64,000 bases of DNA from Aliiruegeria lutimaris (GTDB lineage Bacteria; Pseudomonadota; Alphaproteobacteria; Rhodobacterales; Rhodobacteraceae). This document shows, piece after piece, positions 45,552-54,788 of the stretch. The stretch spans positions 62,001-126,000 of the forward strand of contig NZ_FNEK01000003.1 of the NCBI RefSeq assembly GCF_900099935.1. The letters are read 5' to 3'. Position 1 is the first letter of the stretch. Every line of letters begins with the position of its first letter. A model generated the notes under the pieces. That model saw only the letters and a program-made list of their open reading frames with translations. It did not search any database and had not been told where the DNA came from. A program made the translations under genes and the position numbers.

Positions 45552-45686
45552 TCAATCCACGTCGAGCGTGACCGGCTCGCTGACACGCTGCTGTGTTGGT
45601 GTCAGGTCGGCGATATAGGCATATCCAACAAGGCCAATGGCGGCGATCACCACCAGGAAGAACAGAAGTTTGATCAGTCGCCACAT
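45552..45686 (-). CDS. 44-residue single-pass membrane protein
   Basis: A short gene too small for ordinary calling. The protein is M-W-R-L-I-K, then a hydrophobic helix of about 18 residues, then a short tail ending V-T-L-D-V-D. CAGGCAGGA precedes the ATG at 45686. It is first in the operon with the 511-residue secreted protein and xerD, four bases before the next start, and is divergent from aroK. The single helix suggests insertion in the inner membrane. Confidence 0.68.
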   Translation of the reverse strand: MWRLIKLLFFLVVIAAIGLVGYAYIADLTPTQQRVSEPVTLDVD

Positions 45687-45831
45687 ATCCTGCCTGCTTT
45701 CTTTTCCCGCGCCTTCGTACGAGCGTCTCGCGAATTTATACATGGCATCCCCGGGGAATTCACGCCATTGAAGGAGATAATTTTTCCCCTCGGCGGAGCC
45801 GCGCCGGGTGAGGCGCGACGAGGAGAAACGG

Positions 45832-46377
45832 TTGACAGCGGTGCTGAAGAAAACAGTGGTCATGGTCGGCATGATGGGCGCAGGCAAGACGGCGGTGGGA
45901 ACCGCGCTGGCGGCCCGTCTCGGCGTGCCCTTCATCGACAGTGATGCGGCACTGGTGGAAGCCTCGCAGATGTCGATTGCCGAGATCTTCCTGCGCGATG
46001 GCGAGCAGTTCTTCCGTGACCGGGAGACCGAAGTGATTTCCCGCCTGCTCGACTGTGCGCCGGGGGTCCTGTCGACCGGCGGCGGGGCCTTTCTCGCCGA
46101 GCGGAACCGGCAAATGATCCATGAACGCGGGATCTCGGTATTGCTGGATGCCGATGTCGAGCTGCTCTGGAACCGGGTCAAGCACAAGGAGACCCGCCCG
46201 TTGTTGCGCACATCCAATCCGCGTGCGACGCTCGAGGAAATCTACGCGATCCGGGCGCCCATCTATGCCAAGGCGGATCTCGCGGTGCAGGCGCGGCCCG
46301 AATATGCCATCGCCGATATGGTCGACAAGGTGATCGAGGCGCTGCGCGCCCGTCCCGACGTACTTGAGGAGCAATAG
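45832..46377 (+). CDS. aroK: Shikimate kinase
   Basis: A 181-residue enzyme that phosphorylates shikimate at the 3-hydroxyl using ATP. Walker A G-M-M-G-A-G-K19-T20 is near the N terminus, and the shikimate-site residues are in F-I-D-S-D and S-T-G-G-G-A-F. The TTG at 45832 is chosen because GAGGAG lies seven bases upstream; the in-frame GTG at 45808 has no such site. aroB starts five bases after the stop, so the pair is one operon in the chorismate pathway. Confidence 0.94.
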   Translation: MTAVLKKTVVMVGMMGAGKTAVGTALAARLGVPFIDSDAALVEASQMSIAEIFLRDGEQFFRDRETEVISRLLDCAPGVLSTGGGAFLAERNRQMIHERGISVLLDADVELLWNRVKHKETRPLLRTSNPRATLEEIYAIRAPIYAKADLAVQARPEYAIADMVDKVIEALRARPDVLEEQ

Positions 46378-46382
46378 AGCTA

Positions 46383-47495
46383 ATGGAAATCGTGCACGTG
46401 CCGATGGGCGATCGCGCCTACGACATCAGGATCGGTTCCGGAGTTCTTGCCCGGGCGGGCTATCGAATCAAGCCGTTCCTGAAACGGCCTCGGGTGGCTG
46501 TCATCACCGACGAGAACGTGGCCGCACTGCATCTGGAGGCGTTCAAGGAGGCCTTGGCTGTCGAGGGAGTCTCGGTCATTTCGCTGACGCTTCCGGCGGG
46601 TGAAAGCACCAAGTCCTGGTCCAATCTGGAACGCTGCGTCGAGTGGCTGCTGGAGCAGCGCATGGAGCGTTCGGACACGGTCATTGCCTTTGGCGGCGGT
46701 GTCATTGGCGATCTTGTGGGCTTCGCCGCCGCCATTACCCGGCGCGGCGTGCGCTTCATCCAGGTGCCGACGACCTTGCTGGCACAGGTGGATTCCTCCG
46801 TGGGCGGCAAGACGGCAATCAATTCCCCCGCCGGCAAGAACCTGATCGGCGCCTTTTATCAACCGGCATATGTGCTGGCCGATGTGGACCTTCTTGGCAC
46901 GTTGACGCCTCGCGATTTCCTGGCCGGTTACGGCGAGGTGGTCAAATACGGGCTACTTGGCGATCTCGACTTCTTCGAGTGGCTCGAAAAGAACGGCCCG
47001 GCCCTGGCGGCGGGGGATGTCGGTGCGCGGATCGCGGCGGTCAAATGGTCCTGCCAGATGAAGGTCGATATCGTCACCCGCGACGAGACGGAGCGGGGCG
47101 ACCGCGCGCTGCTCAATCTCGGGCACACATTCGGCCACGCGCTGGAGGCGGCGACGGGCTATTCCGACCGGCTCCTGCATGGCGAGGGTGTGGCCATTGG
47201 CTGTGCGTTGGCGATCGAGTTGTCAGCCCGTCTTGGCCTTTGCTCCCAGGAGGACCCCTCCCGCGTCCGCGCGCATCTGCGGCAGATGGGTATGAAGGTC
47301 GATCTCGCCGATATTCCAGGCGAGATGCCCTCGGCCGAGGCGCTGCTGGATCTGATGGGACAGGACAAGAAGGTGGTCGCTGGCCAGCTTCGCTTCATCC
47401 TGACCCGCGGCATCGGGCATGCCTTCGTCACCGCCGACGTTCCGCCAGAGGAAGTGCTGCGGCTGCTGAAGGACGAACTCGATCGGGTGGCGTGA
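46383..47495 (+). CDS. aroB: 3-dehydroquinate synthase
   Basis: A 370-residue NAD-dependent enzyme that makes 3-dehydroquinate from DAHP, the second step to chorismate. It has the NAD site G-G-G-V-I-G-D-L, the substrate segment S-S-V-G-G-K-T-A-I-N, metal ligands in N-L-G-H-T-F-G-H-A and H-G-E-G-V-A-I-G, and a complete C-terminal domain. It follows aroK by five bases. A composite repeat lies 70 bp past its stop. Confidence 0.97.
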   Translation: MEIVHVPMGDRAYDIRIGSGVLARAGYRIKPFLKRPRVAVITDENVAALHLEAFKEALAVEGVSVISLTLPAGESTKSWSNLERCVEWLLEQRMERSDTVIAFGGGVIGDLVGFAAAITRRGVRFIQVPTTLLAQVDSSVGGKTAINSPAGKNLIGAFYQPAYVLADVDLLGTLTPRDFLAGYGEVVKYGLLGDLDFFEWLEKNGPALAAGDVGARIAAVKWSCQMKVDIVTRDETERGDRALLNLGHTFGHALEAATGYSDRLLHGEGVAIGCALAIELSARLGLCSQEDPSRVRAHLRQMGMKVDLADIPGEMPSAEALLDLMGQDKKVVAGQLRFILTRGIGHAFVTADVPPEEVLRLLKDELDRVA

Positions 47496-47566
47496 GCTTC
47501 GCTTTTATAACGCTCTTAAACCGTTTTTTTACTGGCTTGATTGCCGAGTCGGATTTTCTTCCGGAC

Positions 47567-47689
47567 TTTGGGGGCGCTGCCCCCAAACCCCCGGGATATT
47601 TCCAGTCAGAAGAAATGCAGGTGATCCTGAGGCCTTCTTCTGACGTCAAATAAACCCGCCGGAGGCACGATCCGGAGGATCGCTCGTCC
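47567..47689. repeat. Composite intergenic repeat, copy B
   Basis: The module 2 part, plus strand, is at 47567-47617 (G-run/C-run hairpin and GGGATATTT tail). The module 1 part, minus strand, is at 47633-47689 (CGATCCGGAGGATCG hairpin core). The two tails point inward and pair through GTCAGAAGAA with TTCTTCTGAC. It lies between the convergent aroB and aldehyde dehydrogenase genes, where it could end transcription from both sides. Confidence 0.75.
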
Positions 47690-47732
47690 CTGAGATATGG
47701 GCAGAGACGCCTCCTTACGAGCTAAAGAACGC

Positions 47733-49184
47733 CTAGCCGTGCAGGCAGGCCACTGTCTTCAGTTGTGAGAAGGAATAGAGCGCCTCCATTCCCTTTTCCC
47801 GGCCATGGCCGGATTTTCCTGTGCCCCCAAAGGGCAGTTCCACACCGCCGCCCGCGCCGTAATTGTTGACGAAGACCTGCCCGGCATGCAGCTGTTTGGC
47901 CATCCGCATCTGTCGCGCGCCATTGGCGCTCCAGACCGCGGCCACGAGGCCCAGCCCGGTGCCATTGGCAATGGCGACCGCTTCATCCTCCGTGTCGAAG
48001 GGCAGCAGCACCTGAGCCGGGCCGAAGATCTCTTCCTGCGCCAGCACATGGCCGGGCCGGGCGCCCGCGATCAGATGCGGGGCAACGTAATGGCCTCCCT
48101 CGGGTGCATCTTCCACGACACGGCCCGTCGCCAGCGTTTCCAGATCCGCGCCAAGTCGCAGATACCCCTCGACGATCTGTTTCTGGCGTTCCGAGATCAG
48201 TGGACCAAGTTCGAGGTCCGCCTCGGCCGGACCGGCGCGCAACTGCCGGTATCGTGCCGCCATCTTCCCGGCCATCTCGTCGAAGCGCGCGGACTGAACC
48301 AGAATGCGGGAGGAAGCCGAACAGGTCTGCCCGGCGTTCTGGATCCCGGCATTGACGAGGAAGGGCAGGGCGGCGTCGATATCGGCATCCTCGAACAGGA
48401 TCTGCGGAGACTTGCCACCAAGCTCAAGCGTCACCGGCACGACATTCTCGCTCGCGGCTTTCTGAACGGCCTGCCCAACGGAGAAGGAGCCGGTGAAGGA
48501 CACGTGTTGAATGCCCGGATGCGCCGTTAGCGCCGCGCCGGCTTCTTCGCCCAGGCCCGGCACCACGTTCAACGCGCCCGCCGGCAACCCGGCTTTTTCG
48601 GCCAGTCGGGCAAAGGCGAGCGCTGTCAGGCAGGCCTCTTCGGCCGGTTTCAGCACCACGGCGTTGCCCATGCAGAGCGCGGCGCCAACGGAACGGCCGA
48701 TGATCTGCATCGGGTAGTTCCATGGGATGATATGAGCCGTCACCCCGAGCGGCTCGCGCAGGGTGTAGACTGTGTAGCCGTCCATGTAGGGGATGGTCTC
48801 GCCCATGATCTTGTCGGCTGCGCCGCCGTAGAACTCCATGTAGCGCGCCAGCGCCACGGCGTCATTGCGCGCCTGGCTCAGCGGCTTGCCGACGTCGAGC
48901 GCCTCCAGGCGGGCGAGGTCTTCCAGGTGCGTCTTTACCAGTTGACCGATCCGGTTCAGGATCCGGCCGCGTTCCACGGCGGTCGAGCGACCCCACGGGC
49001 CCTGCAGGGCGGATCGCGCGGCCGAAACGGCGGCGTCGATCTCCGAAGACGTGCCGCGGGCAATCTCTCCGATCTGGGCGCCGGTTGAAGGGTTCTCCAA
49101 CGGCAATCGTGATGTCGTCCCGGACCAGACCCCGCCGATGAGCATCTCGCTGCTGTTGAACCATCCTGCGGTTGCGTCGCTCAT
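47733..49184 (-). CDS. Aldehyde dehydrogenase
   Basis: A 483-residue NAD(P)-dependent aldehyde dehydrogenase that makes a carboxylate. The catalytic cysteine is in G-Q-T-C-S-A-S, the general base glutamate in L-E-L-G-G-K-S-P, and the cofactor-binding motifs I-P-W-N-Y-P and F-T-G-S are intact. AAGGAGACC precedes the ATG at 49184; the seven-residue extension upstream is rejected. The substrate (betaine aldehyde, aliphatic or other) cannot be deduced. It is the only gene of its unit. Confidence 0.93.
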   Translation of the reverse strand: MSDATAGWFNSSEMLIGGVWSGTTSRLPLENPSTGAQIGEIARGTSSEIDAAVSAARSALQGPWGRSTAVERGRILNRIGQLVKTHLEDLARLEALDVGKPLSQARNDAVALARYMEFYGGAADKIMGETIPYMDGYTVYTLREPLGVTAHIIPWNYPMQIIGRSVGAALCMGNAVVLKPAEEACLTALAFARLAEKAGLPAGALNVVPGLGEEAGAALTAHPGIQHVSFTGSFSVGQAVQKAASENVVPVTLELGGKSPQILFEDADIDAALPFLVNAGIQNAGQTCSASSRILVQSARFDEMAGKMAARYRQLRAGPAEADLELGPLISERQKQIVEGYLRLGADLETLATGRVVEDAPEGGHYVAPHLIAGARPGHVLAQEEIFGPAQVLLPFDTEDEAVAIANGTGLGLVAAVWSANGARQMRMAKQLHAGQVFVNNYGAGGGVELPFGGTGKSGHGREKGMEALYSFSQLKTVACLHG

Positions 49185-49383
49185 GTCGGGTCTCCTTCCA
49201 CGCATTGCTCCCGGTTTCGACTGGGAGGCAATCCCTTCCGGGTCTGACTGTCAACCGGTGCCGAACGGGCGGGAGGGCGCGGCCATGTGGTTTGCCACAA
49301 ACGAGAAAGAACGCGCCCTGCGGGGAACGCGTCCTTTCAGGTCCCGCCGGCACAGAGGCACCGGCGGAAATCTCGATCTTCTA

Positions 49384-49842
49384 TCAGTATTCGACGGTCT
49401 CCGCCTCGATCGCCGGTTTGCTCCCGGAGATCTCGATGCGGCGGGGTTTCAACGCTTCCGGCACCTCGCGTACGAGGTCGATATGCAGCATGCCGTCAAC
49501 ATGGCTGGCGCCGGTCACCCGGACATGATCGGCGAGCTGGAAGCGACGTTCGAAGGCGCGGGTGGCGATGCCACGATGAAGGTAGGTCCGCTCCTTGTCG
49601 TCCTCGGCCTTGCGGGCGGCGACGATGAGCGAGCCTTCCTTGACCTCGACGGACAGTTCGCTTTCCGCGAAGCCGGCGACGGCAACCGAAATGCGATAGG
49701 CATCGTCAGCGGTCTTTTCGATATTGTAGGGCGGGTAAGTCGGGGCGGACACCTCGGTTTCCATCACCCGGTCCATCATGTCGGCGATGCGGTCGAAGCC
49801 GACGGTGGCACGGTAAAGCGGGGCAAAGTCAAACGTACGCAT
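49384..49842 (-). CDS. Small heat-shock protein Hsp20 (IbpA-like)
   Basis: A 152-residue ATP-independent holdase that keeps unfolding proteins soluble. The alpha-crystallin domain is at about residues 36-130 (Y-P-P-Y-N-I, then A-V-A-G-F at its core and a final G-M-L-H-I-D-L). A C-terminal I-E-I anchor motif follows. GAGGA lies upstream of the ATG. No clear ROSE-type RNA thermometer or heat-shock promoter was recognised, though a TTGACA-type element lies about 110 bp upstream. Confidence 0.92.
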   Translation of the reverse strand: MRTFDFAPLYRATVGFDRIADMMDRVMETEVSAPTYPPYNIEKTADDAYRISVAVAGFAESELSVEVKEGSLIVAARKAEDDKERTYLHRGIATRAFERRFQLADHVRVTGASHVDGMLHIDLVREVPEALKPRRIEISGSKPAIEAETVEY

Positions 49843-50192
49843 ATTTTCATCCTCTCTTGAGCGATGTTGCCTTTTGCACCTTCCATTCGGACAGGCGCTG
49901 TTTTCATAGCCCGGACCCGCTCGGCGGCGCCCGGATGCCCGTTATCTGGGTATGTCAAACTGGCGGTTCAAGAGGTCGGCCGCAGAAGAATCGCAGGTCT
50001 TCGTTGCCTGCTGCCCATTGGGTTGAACGATCCTTCGGGTCGTGCCTCCGGCGGAGGTATTTTCTGGAAAGATGAAAGCAGACGGTGCCCCATCATTTTT
50101 CCCCCAAATATCCCGGGGGGAGCGCTCGAAAGAGCGCGGGGGGCAGCGCCCCCTTCCACCTATTGGTCCGGGCGAAAAGGACAGAAGTCTTG
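49843..50192. other. Intergenic region upstream of hsp20
   Basis: There is no gene. The right side holds repeat copy C (50026-50157). The left side should hold the hsp20 promoter. No tRNA or open frame of good codon bias is present. Confidence 0.6.
50026..50157. repeat. Composite intergenic repeat, copy C
   Basis: Module 1, plus strand, is at 50026-50079, and module 2, minus strand, is at 50088-50157, with about eight bases between. Module 1 differs from copy A in only a few positions over its tail. Tails point inward and can pair over about 20 bp. The element begins about 35 bp past the stop of the protease gene. Confidence 0.8.
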
Positions 50193-50999
50193 TTACGGAC
50201 GGAGGAATTTCGCTCCGAGCCGGCTCGAGTCCGGGCTGCCGGACAGCCGCGCGCCCATGCCGACATAGGTCGCCGAAGAGAGAGCTTCTTCGAGCGCCTC
50301 CATCGAGCCATGAAGCTGGCCGCCGAGCGCAACGGGCTGTCCGTCGGCTTCGGCCTTGGCCGAAACGACGGAGACAATGCGCGGGCCGGTTTCGCTCATC
50401 AGGAAGATCGGTGCGCCGGAGGCGCCGAAATCGACGGAGCAGGAGAGCATCCCCACGCCGCGATAGCTTTCCAACACGTAGCAGACCTGTTGCAGGGAGG
50501 GCGCGGTCGCGCGGTTCTCGGCATAGGAGACCACGGTGACTTCGCTGCCCTTGCGCAACCGCGCGCCGGCAATATCGAAGGGGATCACGTGGGTGGAGCG
50601 GATGGGGCGTTCCAGTTCCAGAAGTGCCAGATCGCGCGAGACGCGGAAGACCTTCTTGTCAGAACCGAAATCGTATTCGGGGTGCGACACCGCGCGGCGG
50701 ATCCCACGATAGGCCTCGGCGCGACCATTGCGGAAACCGGCGAGGAATTCCATCTGCGCCACCGGGATCGGCTCGCCCGTATCCGGCTCGAACAGGCAAT
50801 GCGCGGCGGTCAGGACCATGTCGGGCGCAATCAGCGCACCGGTGCAGAAGCTGCCATGCCCCATGTCGATGCGCCCCACGGCTTCCCAGCCGCGCGTGTC
50901 ATCGGCCGTGGCCATCTCTTCCAGCCGGGTTTCGCCCTCGGCGAGGGCGGCACCGGCCGCAAGCAGGCATGCAAGGAAGAAAAACAGGGGACGCAACAT
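50193..50999 (-). CDS. Secreted trypsin-like serine protease
   Basis: A 268-residue S1-type protease. The signal peptide is residues 1-20, with cleavage after A-L-A. The catalytic histidine H67 is in T-A-A-H-C, with C52/C68 as a likely disulfide; the aspartate is in R-D-L-A-L-L; the serine is in G-A-S-G-A-P. The usual D before the serine is A in this variant, as in V8-like enzymes. GGAG precedes the ATG at 50999. It probably works in the periplasm; whether it is fully active is not certain. Confidence 0.85.
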   Translation of the reverse strand: MLRPLFFFLACLLAAGAALAEGETRLEEMATADDTRGWEAVGRIDMGHGSFCTGALIAPDMVLTAAHCLFEPDTGEPIPVAQMEFLAGFRNGRAEAYRGIRRAVSHPEYDFGSDKKVFRVSRDLALLELERPIRSTHVIPFDIAGARLRKGSEVTVVSYAENRATAPSLQQVCYVLESYRGVGMLSCSVDFGASGAPIFLMSETGPRIVSVVSAKAEADGQPVALGGQLHGSMEALEEALSSATYVGMGARLSGSPDSSRLGAKFLRP

Positions 51000-51069
51000 G
51001 AAATCTCCGGCGGATCGTCTGTCGATATCCTCCGCTTCGGGCAGTAATATGGCAAGCGGCAAAACGATT

Positions 51070-51090
51070 TGCCGTTGTTCCGCAACGGCA
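51070..51090 (-). terminator. Candidate hairpin after putA
   Basis: A perfect 8-bp stem (51070-51077 with 51083-51090) around a five-base loop. It lies about 118 bp beyond the putA stop and has a weak T-run on the minus strand. Confidence 0.35.
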
Positions 51091-51207
51091 TGTGGTGTTG
51101 GCCGCCCGCCCGGAAGGACGGGCAGCGCTTGCGCAATTTCGACGCCTTGGCGTTTGCAGCGGCAGTTGTCGGCCGATGAAACCGCTCCGCGCTCAGGAAA
51201 GCGGTGC

Positions 51208-54200
51208 CTATTCCGCGACGGCGGCCAGCAGCGCTGCGTTGCCGCCCGAGGCGGTGGTGTCCACGCAGAGATGGCGTTCGAGGTGGAAGGCGGAGGCCGG
51301 GTTGCGGCCGGTCAGAATTGGCAGGATCGCGCCCTTGCGTGCGGCCAGCTCTTTACGCATCGCGCGCGCAGCGGTCTCGTCTCCCCACCACAGAACGGCG
51401 CCGAAACCGTCCAGCCCACCAAGCGCCTCTGCCGACAGCGTTCCATTCACCGGAACCGGCACCGCGCCGGCGTCTCGCACGAGCGCGGCTTGCGCCTCCA
51501 CTGCGGCGTTTCCGGGGCCGAGGCAGAGAACCGGAGCGCGGGGCAGGGTTGTCAGGCGGTTCAGCTCGCCGGTGGGCCCGGGCATTTCGGTTTGTCGAAG
51601 GACGGGCTGTTCCTTCCGTGCGGCATTGAGGGCGGTCTGCAGATCGTCCGGGTTGACGCCGGTCGCGAAAGCGTCCGTCTCCGTTTCGGACGCCGGTACG
51701 GCGGTGAATTTCGGCAGGTAGTCGGGTCCGCCCGCCTTGGGCCCTGTCCCCGACAGCCCCTCGCCCCCGAAAGGCTGCGAGCCGACGACGGCACCGATCT
51801 GGTTGCGGTTGACATAGAGGTTACCCGCCGTCACCCGGTCCACCACCGATTGCACGCGGTCGTCGATCCGGGTGTGAAGGCCGAAGGTCAGGCCATAGCC
51901 GGTGGCATTGATCCGGTCGATCACCTTGTTCAGCTGGGCGGCCTTGAAGGTCGCAACATGCAGCACCGGGCCGAAGATCTCGCGCCCGAGATCCTCGATT
52001 CCATCCACGCGGATCACGGCGGGGCCACAGAAGCGGCCACCGGACGGCGCGCGCAGGCGGTAGACGAGCCGACCTTCCTCTGCAGCCTTGGCCACATGGG
52101 CGTCGATCATAGCCTGGGCCTCGGCGTCGATCACCGGGCCGATATCGGTAGCGAGCTCCCAAGGCGCGCCCATCTGCAGGCATTGCATCGCGCCCTTGAG
52201 CATCTTCAGCAGGCTCTCGGCGATGTCCTCCTGCACGTAGAGGCAACGCAGCGCCGAGCAGCGCTGGCCCGCGCTCTGGAAGGCGGAGGCGAGGATGTCG
52301 CGCACGGCTTGCTCGGGCAGGGCGGTGGAATCGACGATCATGGCGTTCAGCCCGCCGGTTTCGGCAATGAGCGGGGCGGAGGGGGCGAGGTAGGCGGCCA
52401 TGGAGCGGTTGATGATCTGCGCGGTGTCGGTGCCACCGGTGAAGCAGACGCCATCTACGCGCGCATCGGATGTGAGCGCCGCACCGACCGTCTCGCCACG
52501 ACCGGGCAGCAATTGCAACGCGGAGCCGGGAACCCCGGCCTCCAGCAGCAGCCTTACGGCGGCGGCGGCGATAAGCGGGGTCTGTTCGGCGGGCTTTGCG
52601 ATCACGGCATTGCCGGCAGCGAGCGCGGCCGAGAGCTGGCCGGTGAAGATCGCCAGCGGGAAGTTCCACGGGCTGATACAGGCGAAAGTGCCGAGGGCGG
52701 GCTGGTCCAACAGCTCGATGCGGGAGGCGTAGTAGCGTAGGAAATCCACCGCCTCGCGCAGTTCACCCACGGAATCCAAAAGTGTCTTCCCGGCCTCGCG
52801 GGCGGCAAGCGCGAAGAACAGTCCGAAATTCTCTTCGTAGAGATTGGCCGCCCGCCGCAGGGTGGCCGCGCGCTCGAAGGGGGCGGCGTCCCATGGCTTG
52901 GCGGCAGCCAGCGCCGCTTCGATGGTGGAGGCATCGGCCTCCACGACGGTGCCGACGATATCGGCCGGATCGGCGGGGTTCACGATCTCCTGCCCATCGC
53001 CGGTATATTCCCGACCTTCCACGATCGGGCCAGCCGTGAAACGGGCGGTGCGGTGCGGCGCGCGGGCAGCGTCGATCCCGGCGAGCTCGCCTGCGTCGGT
53101 GATGTCCCAACCGCGCGCATTCGTGCGGCCCTCGCCGAAGATATCTGCGGGTTTCGTGACTGGCGTGGGCCGCGCGAGCGCGGCTTCGGCCTCGGCGAAA
53201 GGATCGCGGGCGACCACGCTGGCGGGCACCTCCTCGTCGACAATCTGGTTGACGAAGGAGGAGTTCGCGCCGTTTTCCAGCAGCCTGCGGACGAGATAGG
53301 CCAACAGGTCGCGATGCGCACCGACGGGGGCGTAGATCCGGCAGCGGGTTCCCTCGCGGTCCTTGACGATCTGGTGCAGCCGCTCGCCCATGCCGTGCAG
53401 TCGTTGGAGTTCATATGTCTGCTTGTCCGCTCCCATATGCAGGATGGCCTCTACCGAATGGGCGTTATGGGTGGCGAATTGCGGATAGATCCGGTCCGTC
53501 GCGTTGAGCAGCCGGCGGGCGCAGGCGATATAACTCACATCGGTGAGCGGTTTGCGGGTGAAGACGGGGAAGCCTTCGAGCCCGAGCACCTGCGCGCGCT
53601 TGATCTCCGCATCCCAATAGGCGCCCTTGACCAGCCGCACGGTGAAGCGGCGATCAAGCTCGTTTGCCAGCGCGACGATCCAGTCGATGGCCGCCGTGGC
53701 GCGGGGCCCGTAGGCCTGCACCACGGTGCCGAACCCATCCCAGCCAGCCAGGCGCGGATCGCGAGCGACGGCTTCGAACACATCGAGTGTCAGCTCCAGC
53801 CGGTCGGCCTCCTCGGCGTCGATATTGAGCCCCATGCCGGCATGTTTGCAGGCCAGCGTCAGGTCGCGGACGCGCGGCACAAGCTCGCGCATGACCCGGT
53901 CGCGCTGGCCGACCTCAAACCGCGGATGCAGTGCCGAGAGTTTCACCGAGATGCCGGGATTGCGGCGGATATCGTCGCCCTTGGCCGCCGGAGATATCGC
54001 GTGGATGGCTTGCAGGTAGGCGCGATGATAGTGCAGCGCGTCGGCCTCGGTGCGGGCGGCCTCGCCCAGCATGTCATAGGAATAGCTGTAGCCCTTGGCC
54101 TCCATCTTCGCCGCGCGCTTGAGCGCCGAGTCGATGGTTTCGCCGAGGACGAACTGGTTGCCCATCTGCTTCATCGCCTGCCCGACGGCTGAACGGATCA

Positions 54201-54663
54201 CCGGCTCGCCGAGCCGACGCATTGCGCCGCGCAGCGTTCCGGCCAGCCCCGGATGATCGCTGTCCAGCACCTTACCGGTCAGCAGCAGGCCCCAGGTCGA
54301 GGCATTGACCAGGTAGGAGGCGGATTTTCGCAGGTGCGAGGACCAGTTGGAGGGCGCGATCTTGTCCTCGATCAGCGCGTCGATCGTGGCCGCGTCCGGC
54401 ACCCTGAGCAGTGCCTCGGCCAGGCACATCAGCGCGATGCCCTCGTCGGTCGACAGACCGTACTGGGCCAGAAACATCTCCATCAGGCCCGGATCGTCGG
54501 AGCCGCGAATGGCCTTCACGAGCCCTTCGGCGGATTTACAGATCGCCGCGCGGTCCTCGGGCGAGAGCGCGGCGAGCGCGGTCAGCTCGCCAAGGCGGGC
54601 CTTCTCGTTCGGCAGGGTGAGGGCGCGCAGGCGTGCGCGGACAGTGTCGAGGGTCTCGGTCAT
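51208..54663 (-). CDS. putA: Bifunctional proline dehydrogenase/P5C dehydrogenase PutA
   Basis: A 1151-residue enzyme that oxidises proline to glutamate in two steps. The N-terminal FAD-dependent proline dehydrogenase barrel (about residues 60-480) and the NAD-dependent P5C dehydrogenase (about residues 560-1000, catalytic cysteine in G-Q-R-C-S-A, glutamate in E-T-G-G-L-N) are both complete. No ribbon-helix-helix is present, so it is not a DNA-binding PutA. The ATG at 54663 fits family length; the longer extension is not conserved-looking. It is divergent from an Lrp-type regulator. Confidence 0.96.
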   Translation of the reverse strand: MTETLDTVRARLRALTLPNEKARLGELTALAALSPEDRAAICKSAEGLVKAIRGSDDPGLMEMFLAQYGLSTDEGIALMCLAEALLRVPDAATIDALIEDKIAPSNWSSHLRKSASYLVNASTWGLLLTGKVLDSDHPGLAGTLRGAMRRLGEPVIRSAVGQAMKQMGNQFVLGETIDSALKRAAKMEAKGYSYSYDMLGEAARTEADALHYHRAYLQAIHAISPAAKGDDIRRNPGISVKLSALHPRFEVGQRDRVMRELVPRVRDLTLACKHAGMGLNIDAEEADRLELTLDVFEAVARDPRLAGWDGFGTVVQAYGPRATAAIDWIVALANELDRRFTVRLVKGAYWDAEIKRAQVLGLEGFPVFTRKPLTDVSYIACARRLLNATDRIYPQFATHNAHSVEAILHMGADKQTYELQRLHGMGERLHQIVKDREGTRCRIYAPVGAHRDLLAYLVRRLLENGANSSFVNQIVDEEVPASVVARDPFAEAEAALARPTPVTKPADIFGEGRTNARGWDITDAGELAGIDAARAPHRTARFTAGPIVEGREYTGDGQEIVNPADPADIVGTVVEADASTIEAALAAAKPWDAAPFERAATLRRAANLYEENFGLFFALAAREAGKTLLDSVGELREAVDFLRYYASRIELLDQPALGTFACISPWNFPLAIFTGQLSAALAAGNAVIAKPAEQTPLIAAAAVRLLLEAGVPGSALQLLPGRGETVGAALTSDARVDGVCFTGGTDTAQIINRSMAAYLAPSAPLIAETGGLNAMIVDSTALPEQAVRDILASAFQSAGQRCSALRCLYVQEDIAESLLKMLKGAMQCLQMGAPWELATDIGPVIDAEAQAMIDAHVAKAAEEGRLVYRLRAPSGGRFCGPAVIRVDGIEDLGREIFGPVLHVATFKAAQLNKVIDRINATGYGLTFGLHTRIDDRVQSVVDRVTAGNLYVNRNQIGAVVGSQPFGGEGLSGTGPKAGGPDYLPKFTAVPASETETDAFATGVNPDDLQTALNAARKEQPVLRQTEMPGPTGELNRLTTLPRAPVLCLGPGNAAVEAQAALVRDAGAVPVPVNGTLSAEALGGLDGFGAVLWWGDETAARAMRKELAARKGAILPILTGRNPASAFHLERHLCVDTTASGGNAALLAAVAE

Positions 54664-54788
54664 TGGGGTGGCCTGTGCAAATGAACTGATGCATTCTATC
54701 CTGTCTGGATCAGGCGGTATGGCTGTGTTTTGAAAAATGTGAGACGAATGAACCGAATTTTGCCTCCTTGTCAGGAAGATCGCCCGCG

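Noticed and set aside
49843-49970. Possible ROSE-type RNA thermometer upstream of hsp20
   Set aside because: No clear pairing of the ribosome binding site with a conserved upstream loop was seen.
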